A DNA stretch of 64,000 bases from Treponema sp. (GCA_009782555.1 WRIV01000009.1:1-64000); one strand, 5' to 3'; positions 36,215-45,374 are shown, numbered from the stretch's first letter. The notes: generated by a model not told the origin, from the sequence alone. Numbers and translations are program-made.

Positions 36215-36397
36215 CTAAGAAACGCTTTTTTTTCCATGGGCAACAGCGGCCTTGCAGGTTTTACAAACCTTAACCTTGCTGCCGCCGGCTTCAAGTTCAT
36301 AGAGGACTTTTATGTTTTCCCGTTTACAGACCGGGCATACCCCCCTGCCCCGGGCTGTCTCCTCTCTTAGTCCTTTGCCTCTGTGCGCCTTTGACAT
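36215..36397 (-). CDS. Small basic zinc-ribbon protein
   Basis: 60 residues with two CxxC pairs (CPVC near residue 21, CKTC near 45) 20 residues apart, the pattern of a zinc ribbon, and a high Lys/Arg content. It starts in a TAATG overlap with the rplQ stop, with AAGGGGA upstream, so it is translated with rplQ. I could not match it to a known ribosomal protein (it is not L28, L31, L32 or L33). The place, size and charge suggest a ribosome- or RNA-associated factor. The pgi gene follows 12 bp later. Confidence 0.7.
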   Translation of the reverse strand: MSKAHRGKGLREETARGRGVCPVCKRENIKVLYELEAGGSKVKVCKTCKAAVAHGKKSVS

Positions 36398-36867
36398 TAT
36401 TCTTTCCCCTTCTCTGGTTTTTCCGTCTTTTCTTTTTCTATTTTTTCTTTTTTCTTGGCTTTCTTTTCTTCTTTTTTGGTTTTCTTGTTTTTTTCCTCAT
36501 CGGTCTTAAAGACATAATCCACCAGTTCAAGAATCACCATTTCCGAAGCATCCCCCGGTCTGGCGCCTAGCTTGATTATCCGGGTATAGCCGCCGGGCCG
36601 CTCCTTCATTCTGGGCCCGATATTGGTAAAGAGTTTGGCCACCACTCCCTCGTCATAAAGACGGCTGGATGCAATACGCCGGTTATGAACCGAATCGATC
36701 TTCGCTCTTGTGATAAGACGCTCCGCTGTTCTTCTGACCGCCTGGGCCTTTGTTTTGGTAGTTTTAATCCGCTCATGGGCAAAGAGGGAGGTAACCATAT
36801 TGCGGAGCATGGCTTTCCGGTGGGCAGCCATCCGTTCCAGGGGGTTAAAGCCTCTTCTATGTTTCAT
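36397..36867 (-). CDS. rplQ: Ribosomal protein L17 (bL17) with Lys/Glu-rich tail
   Basis: Large-subunit protein near the exit tunnel. The first ~118 residues are typical ([67 protein letters not shown]). A further ~37 residues of Lys/Glu repeats end the protein, longer than the common ~120-130. It overlaps rpoA by 11 bp, with AGAAGGAAG before the ATG inside the rpoA end. Confidence 0.96.
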   Translation of the reverse strand: MKHRRGFNPLERMAAHRKAMLRNMVTSLFAHERIKTTKTKAQAVRRTAERLITRAKIDSVHNRRIASSRLYDEGVVAKLFTNIGPRMKERPGGYTRIIKLGARPGDASEMVILELVDYVFKTDEEKNKKTKKEEKKAKKKEKIEKEKTEKPEKGKE

Positions 36868-37912
36868 TATCTACTTCCTTCTGGGGCGACATCCTTACAG
36901 CATTGCGTAAAACATTTACGTCGGTAATTCCCAAACCCAGGTTCCATTCCTTAAGTTTTTCCTTTATTTCCTGAAGGGACTTTTTGCCGAAATTCCGGGT
37001 CTTTGCAATATCGTCTTCGGTCTTTCTGGTTAGTTCCCCAATGGTTTTTATATTGGCGTTTTTAAGACAGTTGGAAGAACGGACAGAAAGCTCAAGTTCT
37101 TCCACCGGTGTATTAAGGATTTGCCGTATCTTTTCGTCATCGGGATCGTCGTCCAGTTCCGAACCAAGGCTGTTTTCGTCAAAGTTGATAAAGACCGAAA
37201 AATGATCTTTGGCTATCTTGGCCGCTTCCGCCAGGGCATCGTCGGGTTTTATCGTACCGTCGGTCCAGACTTCCAGCACCAGCTTGTCGTAATCACTGCG
37301 CTGTCCCACTCTGGTTGGTTCCACCGCAAACTTGACTTTTTTTACTGGAGAAAATATGGCATCCAGCGGTATGGTGCCGATTATGTCCACATAGTGTTCG
37401 TTCACTTCCGAAGGGACATAACCCCGGCCCAGGTCAATTTGAACTTCCATCTCCACATGGGCATTGTCCATCAATGTCATCACATGACGGCCGGTACTAA
37501 GAATCTCTATCTGGCCTTCCTTTTCAAAATCATCGCTCTTAATATTGTGTTTGCCCGACCATTCATAGGCCAAAACGATCTGTTCCATATCTCCAGGAAG
37601 ACGGAGGCGGATCTGTTTAAGATTGTTGATCACTTCCAGGGTATCTTCCACAATATTGGGAATGCTTTCAAATTCGCTGGACACGGTATGGGCATTCCCG
37701 CTCTTATCGTAGGAAGTGATCTTGACAGCGGTAATAGCGTACCCCTGTATAGATGAAAGCAGAACACGCCGTAAGGTATTGCCAACGGTAGTACCAAACC
37801 CTGGCTGAAAAGGAGCGGCAATAAATTTACCGTAATTCGGCTTTAGCTCGCCATGCTCAAAGGTAATACCTTTTGGACGCTTGAATCCCTGAAGCAGATT
37901 CTTACGGGCCAT
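36857..37912 (-). CDS. rpoA: RNA polymerase alpha subunit
   Basis: The dimerising scaffold of RNA polymerase. The N-terminal domain (~1-230) contains [36 protein letters not shown]; the C-terminal domain (~265-330) that contacts UP elements and activators contains [15 protein letters not shown] and [15 protein letters not shown]. 351 residues. It overlaps the micro-ORF at 37902-37991 by 11 bp at its start and rplQ by 11 bp at its end, so all three may be coupled. Confidence 0.98.
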   Translation of the reverse strand: MARKNLLQGFKRPKGITFEHGELKPNYGKFIAAPFQPGFGTTVGNTLRRVLLSSIQGYAITAVKITSYDKSGNAHTVSSEFESIPNIVEDTLEVINNLKQIRLRLPGDMEQIVLAYEWSGKHNIKSDDFEKEGQIEILSTGRHVMTLMDNAHVEMEVQIDLGRGYVPSEVNEHYVDIIGTIPLDAIFSPVKKVKFAVEPTRVGQRSDYDKLVLEVWTDGTIKPDDALAEAAKIAKDHFSVFINFDENSLGSELDDDPDDEKIRQILNTPVEELELSVRSSNCLKNANIKTIGELTRKTEDDIAKTRNFGKKSLQEIKEKLKEWNLGLGITDVNVLRNAVRMSPQKEVDNET

Positions 37913-37991
37913 AGTAACTCCTATATAGTACGGTAGCGCAAATTTTGCTGGCGCATCCGCAAGTTAAATCGAACATGAAACGAAGTTTCAT
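37902..37991 (-). CDS. Micro-ORF bridging rpsD and rpoA
   Basis: A 29-codon ORF (begins MKLRFMFDLTCGCASK) that opens nine bases after the rpsD stop, with GGAG five bases before its ATG, and stops 11 bp inside rpoA. It is related to the micro-ORF at 39477-39572, which begins [16 protein letters not shown]. The nucleotide spans 37956-38001 and 39536-39582 are clearly homologous. It may be a coupling ORF or small protein; it could instead be the coding shadow of a conserved hairpin (ATGAAAC...GTTTCAT). Confidence 0.4.
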   Translation of the reverse strand: MKLRFMFDLTCGCASKICATVLYRSYYGP

Positions 37992-38001
37992 GAGGACTCC
38001 T
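37956..38001 (-). repeat. Ribosomal-spacer repeat, copy 1
   Basis: About 46 bp after rpsD, homologous to 39536-39582 after rpmJ. It contains the perfect hairpin CATGAAAC/GTTTCATG (37974-37991). It lies between a stop codon and the next ribosome-binding site in both places. Confidence 0.6.
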
Positions 38002-38636
38002 TATTTTGAATAGTATTCTACAATCATCTGTTCCTTGATATCTTCAAGATCCGTAATGTCACTGCGCCGCGGGACGGCAAGGAACTTGCCTTTCATTGTG
38101 TCAGGATCCAGATGGAACCAGGGCATTACCCCGGACTTGCCGAATTCTTTAAGAGCTTCTTTAATTATCACGAGATTCCTGCTCCCTTCCCGTATGGCAA
38201 TCTCGTCTTCCGGCTTTACGAGGTAAGAAGGAATGCTTACCCGTCTTCCGTTTACCGTCACATGACCGTGGAGTACAATCTGCCGGGCCTGGCTTCTGCT
38301 TGAAGCAAAGCGGAGCCGGTATATCACATTATCAAGCCGTCTTTCCAAAAGAACAAAAAGGTTTTCGCCGGTAATGCCGGCCATACGCAGGGCCCGCTGG
38401 AAAAAGAGCCTAAATTGTTTTTCCTGCATACCGTAGATTCGCCGGAGTTTCTGTTTTTCCCGAAGCTGTACGCCGTAATCACTCCGTTTCCCCTGTCTTC
38501 CCTTGGGATCCTTTCCCGGAGCAGGACGTTTTCTGTTAATGGCGCATTTGTCACTTTTGCACCGGTCTCCTTTAAGCATGAGTTTTTTGTTCTCTGCCCG
38601 GCAAAGGCGGCACACAGGTCCTGTATATCTAGCCAT
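38001..38636 (-). CDS. rpsD: Ribosomal protein S4 (uS4)
   Basis: Small-subunit assembly protein binding the 5' domain of 16S rRNA. The N-terminus MARYTGPVCRLCRAENKKLMLKGDRC... has a four-cysteine zinc ribbon (C9, C12, C26, C31 region), then the S4 RNA-binding domain (LERRLDNVIYRLRFASSRSQARQ, VNGRRVSIPSYLV). 211 residues. S4 is a translational repressor of the alpha operon in other bacteria; the rpoA gene follows after an 88-bp spacer with a micro-ORF. Confidence 0.97.
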   Translation of the reverse strand: MARYTGPVCRLCRAENKKLMLKGDRCKSDKCAINRKRPAPGKDPKGRQGKRSDYGVQLREKQKLRRIYGMQEKQFRLFFQRALRMAGITGENLFVLLERRLDNVIYRLRFASSRSQARQIVLHGHVTVNGRRVSIPSYLVKPEDEIAIREGSRNLVIIKEALKEFGKSGVMPWFHLDPDTMKGKFLAVPRRSDITDLEDIKEQMIVEYYSK

Positions 38637-38667
38637 CTCTTATTCTCCTTACATCTCGCCTTGCAAC

Positions 38668-39051
38668 CTATATGCGGCGCGTTTTACGGGGTCTGCAGCC
38701 ATTATGGGGAATGGGGGTAACATCGTTGATCGATTTTACTTTGATGCCCAGCACACCAAGCTGTCTGATGGCTGATTCCCGGCCTATGCCGGGTCCCTTT
38801 ACAAATACATGGACTTCCCTTAAGCCCACCTGCATAGCCTTCTGGGCAGCGGTTTCTGTTACGGTCTGGGCGGCAAAGGGGGTAGATTTTTTTGCCCCCC
38901 GAAAATTCAGCCCCCCGGAGCTGGCCCAGGAAATGGTGTTACCCATAAGATCGGTAATGGTAACAATGGTGTTGTTAAACGTAGCCTGAATATATACGTT
39001 TCCTTCGTATACCGATTTTTTTTCTTTCTTCTTTTTAGAAGCTGCCGCCAC
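38668..39051 (-). CDS. rpsK: Ribosomal protein S11 (uS11)
   Basis: Platform protein of the small subunit near the Shine-Dalgarno cleft. Typical motifs: [73 protein letters not shown]. 127 residues. The start is GTG at 39051 with GGAGG upstream. A 15-codon frame (39052-39099) ends exactly at this GTG. Confidence 0.97.
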   Translation of the reverse strand: MAAASKKKKEKKSVYEGNVYIQATFNNTIVTITDLMGNTISWASSGGLNFRGAKKSTPFAAQTVTETAAQKAMQVGLREVHVFVKGPGIGRESAIRQLGVLGIKVKSINDVTPIPHNGCRPRKTRRI

Positions 39052-39096
39052 TCACATCCTCCACAGAAACAATTTAGAAGAAACCAAAGGTTGCTC

Positions 39097-39121
39097 CATT
39101 GAGAAAACCGCTCTTCGGCTT
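39097..39121. other. Hairpin between rpsK and rpsM
   Basis: GAGAAAACCG and CGGCTTTCTC arms with a five-base loop match at nine of ten positions, right after the rpsM stop. No T tract, so probably an mRNA structure element rather than a terminator. Confidence 0.4.
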
Positions 39122-39123
39122 TC

Positions 39124-39489
39124 TCACTTTTTCTTTCCGGCCACGGTTTTTTTCTTGCCCTTACGGGTCCGGGCATTGGTCCGTGTCCGTTGTCCCCGCA
39201 ACGGCAGACCCTTACGGTGCCGTAGTCCCCGGTAACAGCCTATATCCATAAGCCGTTTAATATTCAGGGCAACCTCGGTCCGGAGGCGGCCCTCTACTTT
39301 GTAATCGTTTTCGATAAGATGACGGAGCGTATTCAGTTCTTCCGGGGAAAGATCATTGATGAGTCTGTTGGGATCGATCTTTGCCTTTTCACAGATTTCC
39401 CCGGCGCTGGATCTGCCGATACCGAAGATGTAGGTCAGTGCGATATTAACATGTTTGTTGGGGAGATCGATCCCCGCTATACGTGCCAT
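39124..39489 (-). CDS. rpsM: Ribosomal protein S13 (uS13)
   Basis: Head protein of the small subunit contacting P-site tRNA and bridging to L5. [53 protein letters not shown] and a Lys-rich end are standard. 121 residues. AGAGG precedes the ATG; the micro-ORF 39477-39572 overlaps its start by 13 bp. Confidence 0.97.
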   Translation of the reverse strand: MARIAGIDLPNKHVNIALTYIFGIGRSSAGEICEKAKIDPNRLINDLSPEELNTLRHLIENDYKVEGRLRTEVALNIKRLMDIGCYRGLRHRKGLPLRGQRTRTNARTRKGKKKTVAGKKK

Positions 39490-39572
39490 GGTAACCTCTG
39501 TCTCGTGCGGCTGCCTTCGTCAGCTTTGATGACGTTCCGCACATTAAAATCGAATATGAAACAAAGCTTCAT
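39477..39572 (-). CDS. Micro-ORF bridging rpmJ and rpsM
   Basis: A 31-codon ORF (begins [16 protein letters not shown]) with AGGAG overlapping the rpmJ stop codon and five bases before the ATG. It ends 13 bp inside rpsM. It shares MKLxFxFD and about 46 bp of DNA with 37902-37991. A translation-coupling ORF or a small protein are both possible. Composition beyond the first ten codons differs from the other copy. Confidence 0.4.
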   Translation of the reverse strand: MKLCFIFDFNVRNVIKADEGSRTRQRLPWHV

Positions 39573-39582
39573 AATTGCTCCT
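39536..39582 (-). repeat. Ribosomal-spacer repeat, copy 2
   Basis: Homologous to 37956-38001 (TCCGCA..TTAAA.TCGAA.ATGAAAC.AAG.TTCAT pattern, then CTCCT). The hairpin ATGAAAC/GCTTCAT is slightly imperfect here. Confidence 0.6.
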
Positions 39583-39694
39583 ATCCCTGCTTCTGCTTAT
39601 GCTTGGGATTTTTACAAATTATGCGGATTATACCATTCCGCTTGATCACTTTACATTTATCGCAAATCGGTTTTACACTGGTCCGGACTTTCAT
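39581..39694 (-). CDS. rpmJ: Ribosomal protein L36 (bL36), zinc type
   Basis: A 37-residue protein too short for most gene finders: starts [14 protein letters not shown], followed by [20 protein letters not shown]. Cys11, Cys14, Cys27 and His32 form the expected zinc site (C+ form). AGGAG stands before the ATG. It follows secY directly (11 bp), without infA, adk or map. Confidence 0.95.
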   Translation of the reverse strand: MKVRTSVKPICDKCKVIKRNGIIRIICKNPKHKQKQG

Positions 39695-39705
39695 TGTTAT
39701 TCCTC

Positions 39706-41040
39706 CTAAAGGTTCCTGCCCCGAAGCCGTCCCTTCCTGGTCAACCCTTCATGATAATGCATCTTTAATAAACTTTCCACCTGGCTCATCGTATCCAGAT
39801 CCACCCCCACCATGATCAATAAAGAAGTACCGCCCATGAGCATCGAGATGGAGTATGGAAAGTTAAACAGATATTGGATTAATGTCGGAAGGACGGCAAT
39901 AACCGCCAAATACAACGAACCCGGCAGAACAATGCGGTTAAGAATCTTGGTAAGGTATTCTTCTATACGATCGGTTCTGATTCCCGGAATTGATCCGCCG
40001 TTTTCCCGAATATTCTTGGCTATTTCTATGGGGTTAAGACTAACCTGGGTATAAAAATAGGCAAAGAAAATAATCAGTATTATATGCAGAATATTGTACA
40101 GGGGGCCCCGGGGAGCCAGGGCCTGAGATATTGACCTTACCCAGGCCACATTTTCTCCAACCATGGAAGCAATCTGGATGGGAAAAGCCAAAATGGACGA
40201 GGCAAATATTACCGGTATTACCCCGGAAGGGTTAATTTTAAAGGGGATATAAGTATTCTGGGCGCCGTACATCCTGCGGCCCACGATCCTTTTGGCGTAG
40301 TTAACAGGAATTTTTCGCTGCCCCTGCTGTTCAAAAACCACCAGAGCCACCACGACGATAAACATAACAAAGACCACCGCCACAAAAACAGGGTTCTGCT
40401 CACCACGCCAAACCTGTTGGCCCAGTTCCCATATCGCCTGGGGAAGCCGGGCGACGATACCGGCAAAGATCAACAACGATATACCGTTCCCTATGCCGCG
40501 TTTGGTAATTTGTTCTCCCATCCACATTAGAAACATTGTTCCTGTGGTAACAGTCAGTACGGCGATGATTGAAAAGAACATAAAATTTTGGATGGTAAAA
40601 AATTCACTTCCCACATTCCGGGCAATGCTCTTGGCATATTGGGTAACGGCAAGGGACTGAACAATGCAAACCGCTACGGTACCCATTCGCTGGTAGCTTT
40701 GTATCTTCTTTTTTCCGCCTTCTTCCTGGGAAAGTTTTTTAAGGGAAGGAAAAACAATAATAAGAAGCTGCATAATGATTGACATGGAGATATAGGGCAT
40801 GATCCCCAGCATGAAGACCGAAAAATTGGAAAATGCGCCGCCGGCAAAAAAGTCCAGGTAATCCACAATGGCGTTTCCAGAATTCTGCTGAGCTTTAAAA
40901 TAAGCGGTAAGGAGTTGGGCATTGATCCCCGGAATGGGGAGCACCGCTCCCAGCCTGAAGATCAACAGCAGGAATACGGTAAATATGATTCGCTCCCTGA
41001 GTTCTTTTACTCTGAATATGCCAATCAGTGGATTTGCCAT
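39706..41040 (-). CDS. secY: Protein translocase subunit SecY
   Basis: Channel subunit of the Sec translocon; it works with SecA encoded at 470-3262. Ten predicted membrane segments in 444 residues, including the N-terminal [23 protein letters not shown] and the plug-side [11 protein letters not shown]-like region ([29 protein letters not shown]). It starts one base into the rplO stop (TAATG). The last ~40 residues hold the C-terminal cytoplasmic tail. Confidence 0.97.
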   Translation of the reverse strand: MANPLIGIFRVKELRERIIFTVFLLLIFRLGAVLPIPGINAQLLTAYFKAQQNSGNAIVDYLDFFAGGAFSNFSVFMLGIMPYISMSIIMQLLIIVFPSLKKLSQEEGGKKKIQSYQRMGTVAVCIVQSLAVTQYAKSIARNVGSEFFTIQNFMFFSIIAVLTVTTGTMFLMWMGEQITKRGIGNGISLLIFAGIVARLPQAIWELGQQVWRGEQNPVFVAVVFVMFIVVVALVVFEQQGQRKIPVNYAKRIVGRRMYGAQNTYIPFKINPSGVIPVIFASSILAFPIQIASMVGENVAWVRSISQALAPRGPLYNILHIILIIFFAYFYTQVSLNPIEIAKNIRENGGSIPGIRTDRIEEYLTKILNRIVLPGSLYLAVIAVLPTLIQYLFNFPYSISMLMGGTSLLIMVGVDLDTMSQVESLLKMHYHEGLTRKGRLRGRNL

Positions 41041-41495
41041 TACTGTTTTGCCTCCGCAGTTAGAACGGTTCCGCCGGCTTTTTCGATCTTCTCTTTGGCG
41101 GAAACGGAAAGTAATAGGGATTTAACGGTAAGCTTTTTTTTCAATACTCCGTTTCCCAGTACCTTGACCGGCACAGAACCCTTGGCCAGTCCCTTGTTGA
41201 TAAGGGAAGCGGGGTCCACCGTTTCTCCGTCTTCAAACCGTTTTTCCAGTGCATCAACGTTGATAACCTGATATGATTTTTTAAAAGGATAATTTGAAAA
41301 CCCTCGCTGGGCGATACGCCGGTAAAGGGGCATCTGCCCCCCTTCAAAACCAAGATATGTTTTTCCGCCGGACCGGGCCTTCTGGCCTTTGTTTCCTTTT
41401 CCCGCGGTAGTACCCCTGCCGGAACCCTGGCCCCGGCCAATAATGCGTTTTTTTCGGTTGGCGCCTTCGGGGGCATGTAAATTAAAATCGTGCAT
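41040..41495 (-). CDS. rplO: Ribosomal protein L15 (uL15)
   Basis: Large-subunit assembly protein. The N-terminus is FNLHAPEGANRKKRIIGRGQGSGRGTTAGKGNKGQKARSG in outline, Gly/Arg-rich as expected, then FEGGQMPLYRR and a C-terminal globular domain. 151 residues, overlapping secY by one base. A 26-codon frame in the gap after rpmD (41482-41562) overlaps its start by 14 bp. Confidence 0.97.
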   Translation of the reverse strand: MHDFNLHAPEGANRKKRIIGRGQGSGRGTTAGKGNKGQKARSGGKTYLGFEGGQMPLYRRIAQRGFSNYPFKKSYQVINVDALEKRFEDGETVDPASLINKGLAKGSVPVKVLGNGVLKKKLTVKSLLLSVSAKEKIEKAGGTVLTAEAKQ

Positions 41496-41563
41496 ACACG
41501 CGCCGCCTCCCTGGCAGCGAATAATAATAATTTTCTATAGCAAACGGTCCGAAAGGACGCATA

Positions 41564-41746
41564 CTATACCTTTTCCACCGAAACGAGGTGGGAAACTTTT
41601 TTGATCATCCCCATCACAGCAGGGTTTGCATCCAGCACATTGCTGGAACCGATTTTCCGCAGTCCCAAAGATCGGACCGTAGCCCGCTGCACAGGCGGCT
41701 TTCCAATAACGCTGCGAATCAGTTTAACTTTTATATTCTGCGCCAT
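41564..41746 (-). CDS. rpmD: Ribosomal protein L30 (uL30)
   Basis: A 60-residue large-subunit protein: [25 protein letters not shown] then [17 protein letters not shown]. The true start is the ATG at 41746 (MAQNIKV); the longer open frame upstream lies in rpsE. It starts 1 bp after the rpsE stop. Confidence 0.96.
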   Translation of the reverse strand: MAQNIKVKLIRSVIGKPPVQRATVRSLGLRKIGSSNVLDANPAVMGMIKKVSHLVSVEKV

Positions 41747-41747
41747 A

Positions 41748-42278
41748 TCAACCCCACAGTTCCTTAATGGATTTGCCCCTGGCCCTGGACAGGGCCCTGA
41801 CATCCATCATTCGGCTTATGCCTTCAAAGGTGGCCTTGACCACATTGTACTGGCTGGAGGCTCCTATGGATTTGGATAACACATCGGTAACCCCTCCGGC
41901 TTCCATAATTGCCCGGACCGGACCTCCGGCGATGATTCCCGTTCCGGAACAAGCCGGCTTTAGATATACCCGAGAAGCCTTAAAAGATCCCTGGATTTCG
42001 TGAGGTATGGTCCCGTTTTTGACAGGGAGTTTAACAAGGTTCCGTTTTGCCTTGTCTATACTCTTGCGGATTGCCTCGGACACATCGTTGGCCTTGCCAA
42101 AACCAAAGCCCACACTGCCCTTTCTGTCTCCCACCACAGTCAGAGCAGAAAAAGAAAAACGCCGTCCTCCCTTTACCACCTTGGCGGTCCGGTTCAACTT
42201 TACCAGCTTTTCGATAAACTCCTTGTCTTTTTCCTGGCCCCTTTCGCGATCCTTCCGGCCTTCCCTTCCGTGCTCCAT
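41748..42278 (-). CDS. rpsE: Ribosomal protein S5 (uS5)
   Basis: Small-subunit protein involved in decoding accuracy. A 20-residue charged N-terminal extension precedes the double-stranded-RNA-binding part ([31 protein letters not shown]) and the C-terminal domain ([27 protein letters not shown]). 176 residues; GGGGGCGG before the ATG at 42278. Confidence 0.97.
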   Translation of the reverse strand: MEHGREGRKDRERGQEKDKEFIEKLVKLNRTAKVVKGGRRFSFSALTVVGDRKGSVGFGFGKANDVSEAIRKSIDKAKRNLVKLPVKNGTIPHEIQGSFKASRVYLKPACSGTGIIAGGPVRAIMEAGGVTDVLSKSIGASSQYNVVKATFEGISRMMDVRALSRARGKSIKELWG

Positions 42279-42286
42279 TCCGCCCC

Positions 42287-42649
42287 CTAAAACTGGACCC
42301 CGGCTTTCCGGGCTCCTTCTGCCATGGCTTTTACCAGGCCGTGATACAAATATCCGTTCCGGTCAAACACCACGGCGGTGATATTTTTTTCCAGAAGCCG
42401 TTTCCCCATAATTTCTCCCAGTTGGGCCGCTCCGGCAGCGGTTGGTTTTATGCTCTGCAGTTCCTTTTCCAGAGTAGAAGCCGCTGCCAAAGTATGACCC
42501 CTGGTGTCGTCAATAACCTGCATATAGAGGGCCTTATTGCTCCTCGATACGGAGAGCCGGGGCCGTTCCGCCGTTCCGGATAAATTTTTCCGGATGTGAA
42601 TTTTCCGTTTCAGCCGTTTTCGGTCTTTTTCCAACATCTTACGCAGCAT
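42287..42649 (-). CDS. rplR: Ribosomal protein L18 (uL18)
   Basis: Binds 5S rRNA in the central protuberance. KRKIHIRKNLSGTAERPRLSVSRSNKALYMQVIDD and FDRNGYLYHGLVKAMAEGARKAG are the family motifs; 120 residues. It lies 8 bp before rpsE. Confidence 0.96.
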   Translation of the reverse strand: MLRKMLEKDRKRLKRKIHIRKNLSGTAERPRLSVSRSNKALYMQVIDDTRGHTLAAASTLEKELQSIKPTAAGAAQLGEIMGKRLLEKNITAVVFDRNGYLYHGLVKAMAEGARKAGVQF

Positions 42650-42658
42650 AATATTCCC

Positions 42659-43198
42659 TTACTTAACTCCGGACTTTCCGACCTTGCGCCGGATTTGTTC
42701 GTTCTCATAACGGATGCCCTTGCCTTTGTAGGGTTCAGGTTTTCTGAGCTTCCGTACCTGGGCGGCAAATTCCCCCACCCTTTGTTTATCTATGCCGGAA
42801 ACCGTCACCTTTCCGGATGCCTCCGCTGCAACAGTTAAACCCTCTGGGATTCCTACATAAATTTCCGTGGAAAACCCCAGATTCATCACCAGAAGTTTTC
42901 CCTGAACTTCCGCCCGGTAACCGACGCCGGTTATTATCAGGGTTTTGGTAAAACCCGTTGATACCCCGGTTACCATATTATTAAGAAGATTCCTGTAGAG
43001 ACCGTGGAAAGACTTGGTTTGTTTCTCTTCGTTGGCCCGGCTTACGATAATTTCCTCATCCTTCAGTTCAAAGCTGATTACCGGGTGATATTTCTGGGTT
43101 AATTTTCCCTTGGGACCTTCTACCGATATAAGGCTGTTTTGAAAATCCACCTTAACGCCCTGAGGAACCTTTACAGGTATTTTTCCAATCCTCGACAT
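42659..43198 (-). CDS. rplF: Ribosomal protein L6 (uL6)
   Basis: Large-subunit protein near the factor-binding centre. It begins [14 protein letters not shown] after Met and ends with the [23 protein letters not shown] signature. The ATG at 43198 (179 residues) is preferred because TAGGGG is correctly spaced; an in-frame TTG at 43204 would add two residues. Confidence 0.96.
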   Translation of the reverse strand: MSRIGKIPVKVPQGVKVDFQNSLISVEGPKGKLTQKYHPVISFELKDEEIIVSRANEEKQTKSFHGLYRNLLNNMVTGVSTGFTKTLIITGVGYRAEVQGKLLVMNLGFSTEIYVGIPEGLTVAAEASGKVTVSGIDKQRVGEFAAQVRKLRKPEPYKGKGIRYENEQIRRKVGKSGVK

Positions 43199-43207
43199 AC
43201 TCAACCC

Positions 43208-43606
43208 CTACCAAACGGTACAGATAATCTCGCCGCCGACTTTTTTTTCGGCAGCCTTCTTCCCTGTGGTGACTCCCTGGGAAGTAGAAACAATGAGGGT
43301 CCCATAACCGTTAAAAACCCGGGGCATATTCTTATACCCCGTATACACCCGCCGTCCGGGCTTGCTGACCTTTTCGATGCCGTGAATCACCGGCCCGGTT
43401 TCATCATCGTATTTAAGAAAAACCCGGATGGTATTGGCCCCTTCCTGACTCACTTTTTTAAAGTTCTTGATATATCCTTCGGTCTTCAATATCTTGACGA
43501 TCTCAAGCTTAAGTTTTGAGGTAGGAATATCAACTTTTTCATGCTTTGCCATTCCGGCATTCCGGATTTTGGTCAGCATATCCGCAACGGGATCAGTAAC
43601 GCTCAT
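43208..43606 (-). CDS. rpsH: Ribosomal protein S8 (uS8)
   Basis: Central-domain 16S rRNA binder and, in other bacteria, the translational repressor of the spc operon. [24 protein letters not shown] at the start, and the end [26 protein letters not shown] is typical. 132 residues. Confidence 0.97.
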   Translation of the reverse strand: MSVTDPVADMLTKIRNAGMAKHEKVDIPTSKLKLEIVKILKTEGYIKNFKKVSQEGANTIRVFLKYDDETGPVIHGIEKVSKPGRRVYTGYKNMPRVFNGYGTLIVSTSQGVTTGKKAAEKKVGGEIICTVW

Positions 43607-43615
43607 CCTCTTCTC

Positions 43616-43801
43616 CTACCAGCTTGATTTGGTAACGCCAGGGATAAGTCCCTCGCTTGCAAGTTTACGAAAACAAAGACGGCACATTTCGAATTTCCTA
43701 AGGTACCCCCTGGCCCGTCCGCAGATCCGGCAGCGGTTCACCTTCCTTGATTTATATTTAGGCGTCCGCAGTGCCTTAATAATCATTGTCTTTCTTGCCA
43801 T
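43616..43801 (-). CDS. rpsN: Ribosomal protein S14, zinc-binding type (uS14)
   Basis: 61 residues with two CxxC pairs ([20 protein letters not shown]), the short C+ form of S14 used by many bacteria instead of the ~100-residue zinc-free form. It sits in the head of the small subunit. It lies between rplE (6 bp) and rpsH (9 bp). Confidence 0.97.
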   Translation of the reverse strand: MARKTMIIKALRTPKYKSRKVNRCRICGRARGYLRKFEMCRLCFRKLASEGLIPGVTKSSW

Positions 43802-43807
43802 GGTTCC

Positions 43808-44362
43808 TCACTTTCTAAAGGGCATACCGAACCTGGAGAGGAAAGCCTTGGCCTCCGCATCGGTCCGGGCAGTTGTTACGATGACTATGTTCAGTCCCGC
43901 CACCCTTTCTATTTTATCAAAATCTATTTCCGGAAAAATTATCTGTTCCGTAACACCCATAGAATAATTACCGTGACCGTCAAAGGCATTTTGGTTTACC
44001 CCGCGGAAGTCCTTTACCCGGGGCAGGGCCACGTTCACCAGCCGGTCAAGAAATTCGTACATCATCGCTCCCCGAAGAGTTACCTTGGCGCCAATTTCCT
44101 GGCCGGATCTGATCTTAAAATTGGCAATGCTCTTGCGGGCCTTGGTTTTTACCGCCTTTTGACCGGTGATTTGTGTTAGATCGTCGATGGCAGCATCCAG
44201 AAGTTTTTTGTTCTGCAGCGCTTCTCCAACGCCCATGCTGACCACAATCTTTTCCAGCCTGGGAGTCTGCATTGGGGATTTGTATCCGAATTCCTTAAAC
44301 AGTTCCGGAGCGATCTGCTCCCGGTATATTTTTTTTAGCCGGGGTTCGTATTTAGCAGCCAT
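43808..44362 (-). CDS. rplE: Ribosomal protein L5 (uL5)
   Basis: Binds 5S rRNA and contacts P-site tRNA. The start is the ATG at 44362 ([17 protein letters not shown]), overlapping the rplX stop as TAATG; the frame continues upstream but only inside rpl[30 protein letters not shown] and [18 protein letters not shown] are family motifs; 184 residues. Confidence 0.97.
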   Translation of the reverse strand: MAAKYEPRLKKIYREQIAPELFKEFGYKSPMQTPRLEKIVVSMGVGEALQNKKLLDAAIDDLTQITGQKAVKTKARKSIANFKIRSGQEIGAKVTLRGAMMYEFLDRLVNVALPRVKDFRGVNQNAFDGHGNYSMGVTEQIIFPEIDFDKIERVAGLNIVIVTTARTDAEAKAFLSRFGMPFRK

Positions 44363-44703
44363 TACAGAGCCTCCCCGCATTTTCTGCAAACCCTGGTTTT
44401 AATGGGTTTTCCGGTTTTTGAGTCCACTCCGCCCAGTTTATAGCCGATCCTGGTGGGACCGCATTTTTTGCAGAGGATCATGACATTGGAAGAGTGAATG
44501 GCCGCTTCTATTTCTACAATGCCTCCCCGGTCCTGCTGGCTGCGGCGCTTTTTGGCCTTCTTAACCATGTTGAGCCCTTCCACCACCACCCGGTCCTTGT
44601 CCCTGAGTATTTTAAGAATACGGCCCCGCTTGCCCTTATCCTTACCGGCCATGATTTGGACAGTGTCTTCTTTTTTTAACTTGAATTTATGTACCGCTGT
44701 CAT
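44362..44703 (-). CDS. rplX: Ribosomal protein L24 (uL24)
   Basis: Early assembly protein near the tunnel exit. The KOW motif is [42 protein letters not shown] and a C-terminal [10 protein letters not shown]...RVCRKCG zinc-like pair follow. 113 residues, slightly longer than usual because of the second CxxC end. Confidence 0.96.
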   Translation of the reverse strand: MTAVHKFKLKKEDTVQIMAGKDKGKRGRILKILRDKDRVVVEGLNMVKKAKKRRSQQDRGGIVEIEAAIHSSNVMILCKKCGPTRIGYKLGGVDSKTGKPIKTRVCRKCGEAL

Positions 44704-44722
44704 AATCTTTCCTCATCATCCT

Positions 44723-45094
44723 TTACAATACTTCCGGCGCCAGGGAAACTATTTTCATAAACTCCGCCCTTTCCCGAAGTTCCCGGGCTACCGGCCCGAA
44801 TACGCGTTTACCCTTGGGGTTAAGGGCGGCATCAATAAGCACACAGGCATTATCGTCAAAACGGATATAGGTTCCATCGGAGCGGCGGTATTCCTTGTGG
44901 ATCCGGACCACCACAGCTTTTTCAACGGATCCCTTCTTAACCGTAGAGGTGGGCAGGGCATCCTTGACCGCCACCACAATAATATCCCCTATGCTGGCGT
45001 ATTTACGCTTTGAACCGCCCAGGACCTTGATACATTGGGCGATTTTTGCACCCGAATTGTCGGCCACATTCAGAAAGGTTTCTACCTGTACCAT
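44723..45094 (-). CDS. rplN: Ribosomal protein L14 (uL14)
   Basis: Subunit-interface protein. The start at 45094 ([17 protein letters not shown]) gives 123 residues, the normal length; the open frame upstream is not used. [26 protein letters not shown] and the [20 protein letters not shown] end are typical. Confidence 0.97.
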   Translation of the reverse strand: MVQVETFLNVADNSGAKIAQCIKVLGGSKRKYASIGDIIVVAVKDALPTSTVKKGSVEKAVVVRIHKEYRRSDGTYIRFDDNACVLIDAALNPKGKRVFGPVARELRERAEFMKIVSLAPEVL

Positions 45095-45107
45095 GCTCAC
45101 TCCTTCC

Positions 45108-45371
45108 TTAACGGGCCCTTTCAAGAATTTCCGCAAGATTCCAGCACTTTTCCCTGCTCAAGGGCCGACATTCCACAACCCGGACCCGGTCGCCGGCTTT
45201 GGCGTCATTTTTTTCATCGTGGGCTTTTAGCCGTTTAATCCGGGTAACATATTTTTTATAGAGCGGGTGCAGCGCCTTGTTTTCTACGGCGACAACAATG
45301 GTTTTATCCATCTTGCTGCTTTTGACGATCCCAACAAATTCTTTTTTTCCGCCCTTGGCTTTCTTTTCCAT
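45108..45371 (-). CDS. rpsQ: Ribosomal protein S17 (uS17)
   Basis: 87 residues; primary 16S rRNA binder. [40 protein letters not shown] and [20 protein letters not shown] are the family motifs. It begins 3 bp after rpmC and leads into rplN after 13 bp. Confidence 0.97.
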   Translation of the reverse strand: MEKKAKGGKKEFVGIVKSSKMDKTIVVAVENKALHPLYKKYVTRIKRLKAHDEKNDAKAGDRVRVVECRPLSREKCWNLAEILERAR

Positions 45372-45374
45372 AAA

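Noticed and set aside
39052-39099. 15-codon frame ending at the rpsK GTG
   Set aside because: It lacks a ribosome-binding site and any relative in the window. Recorded only as a possible coupling frame.
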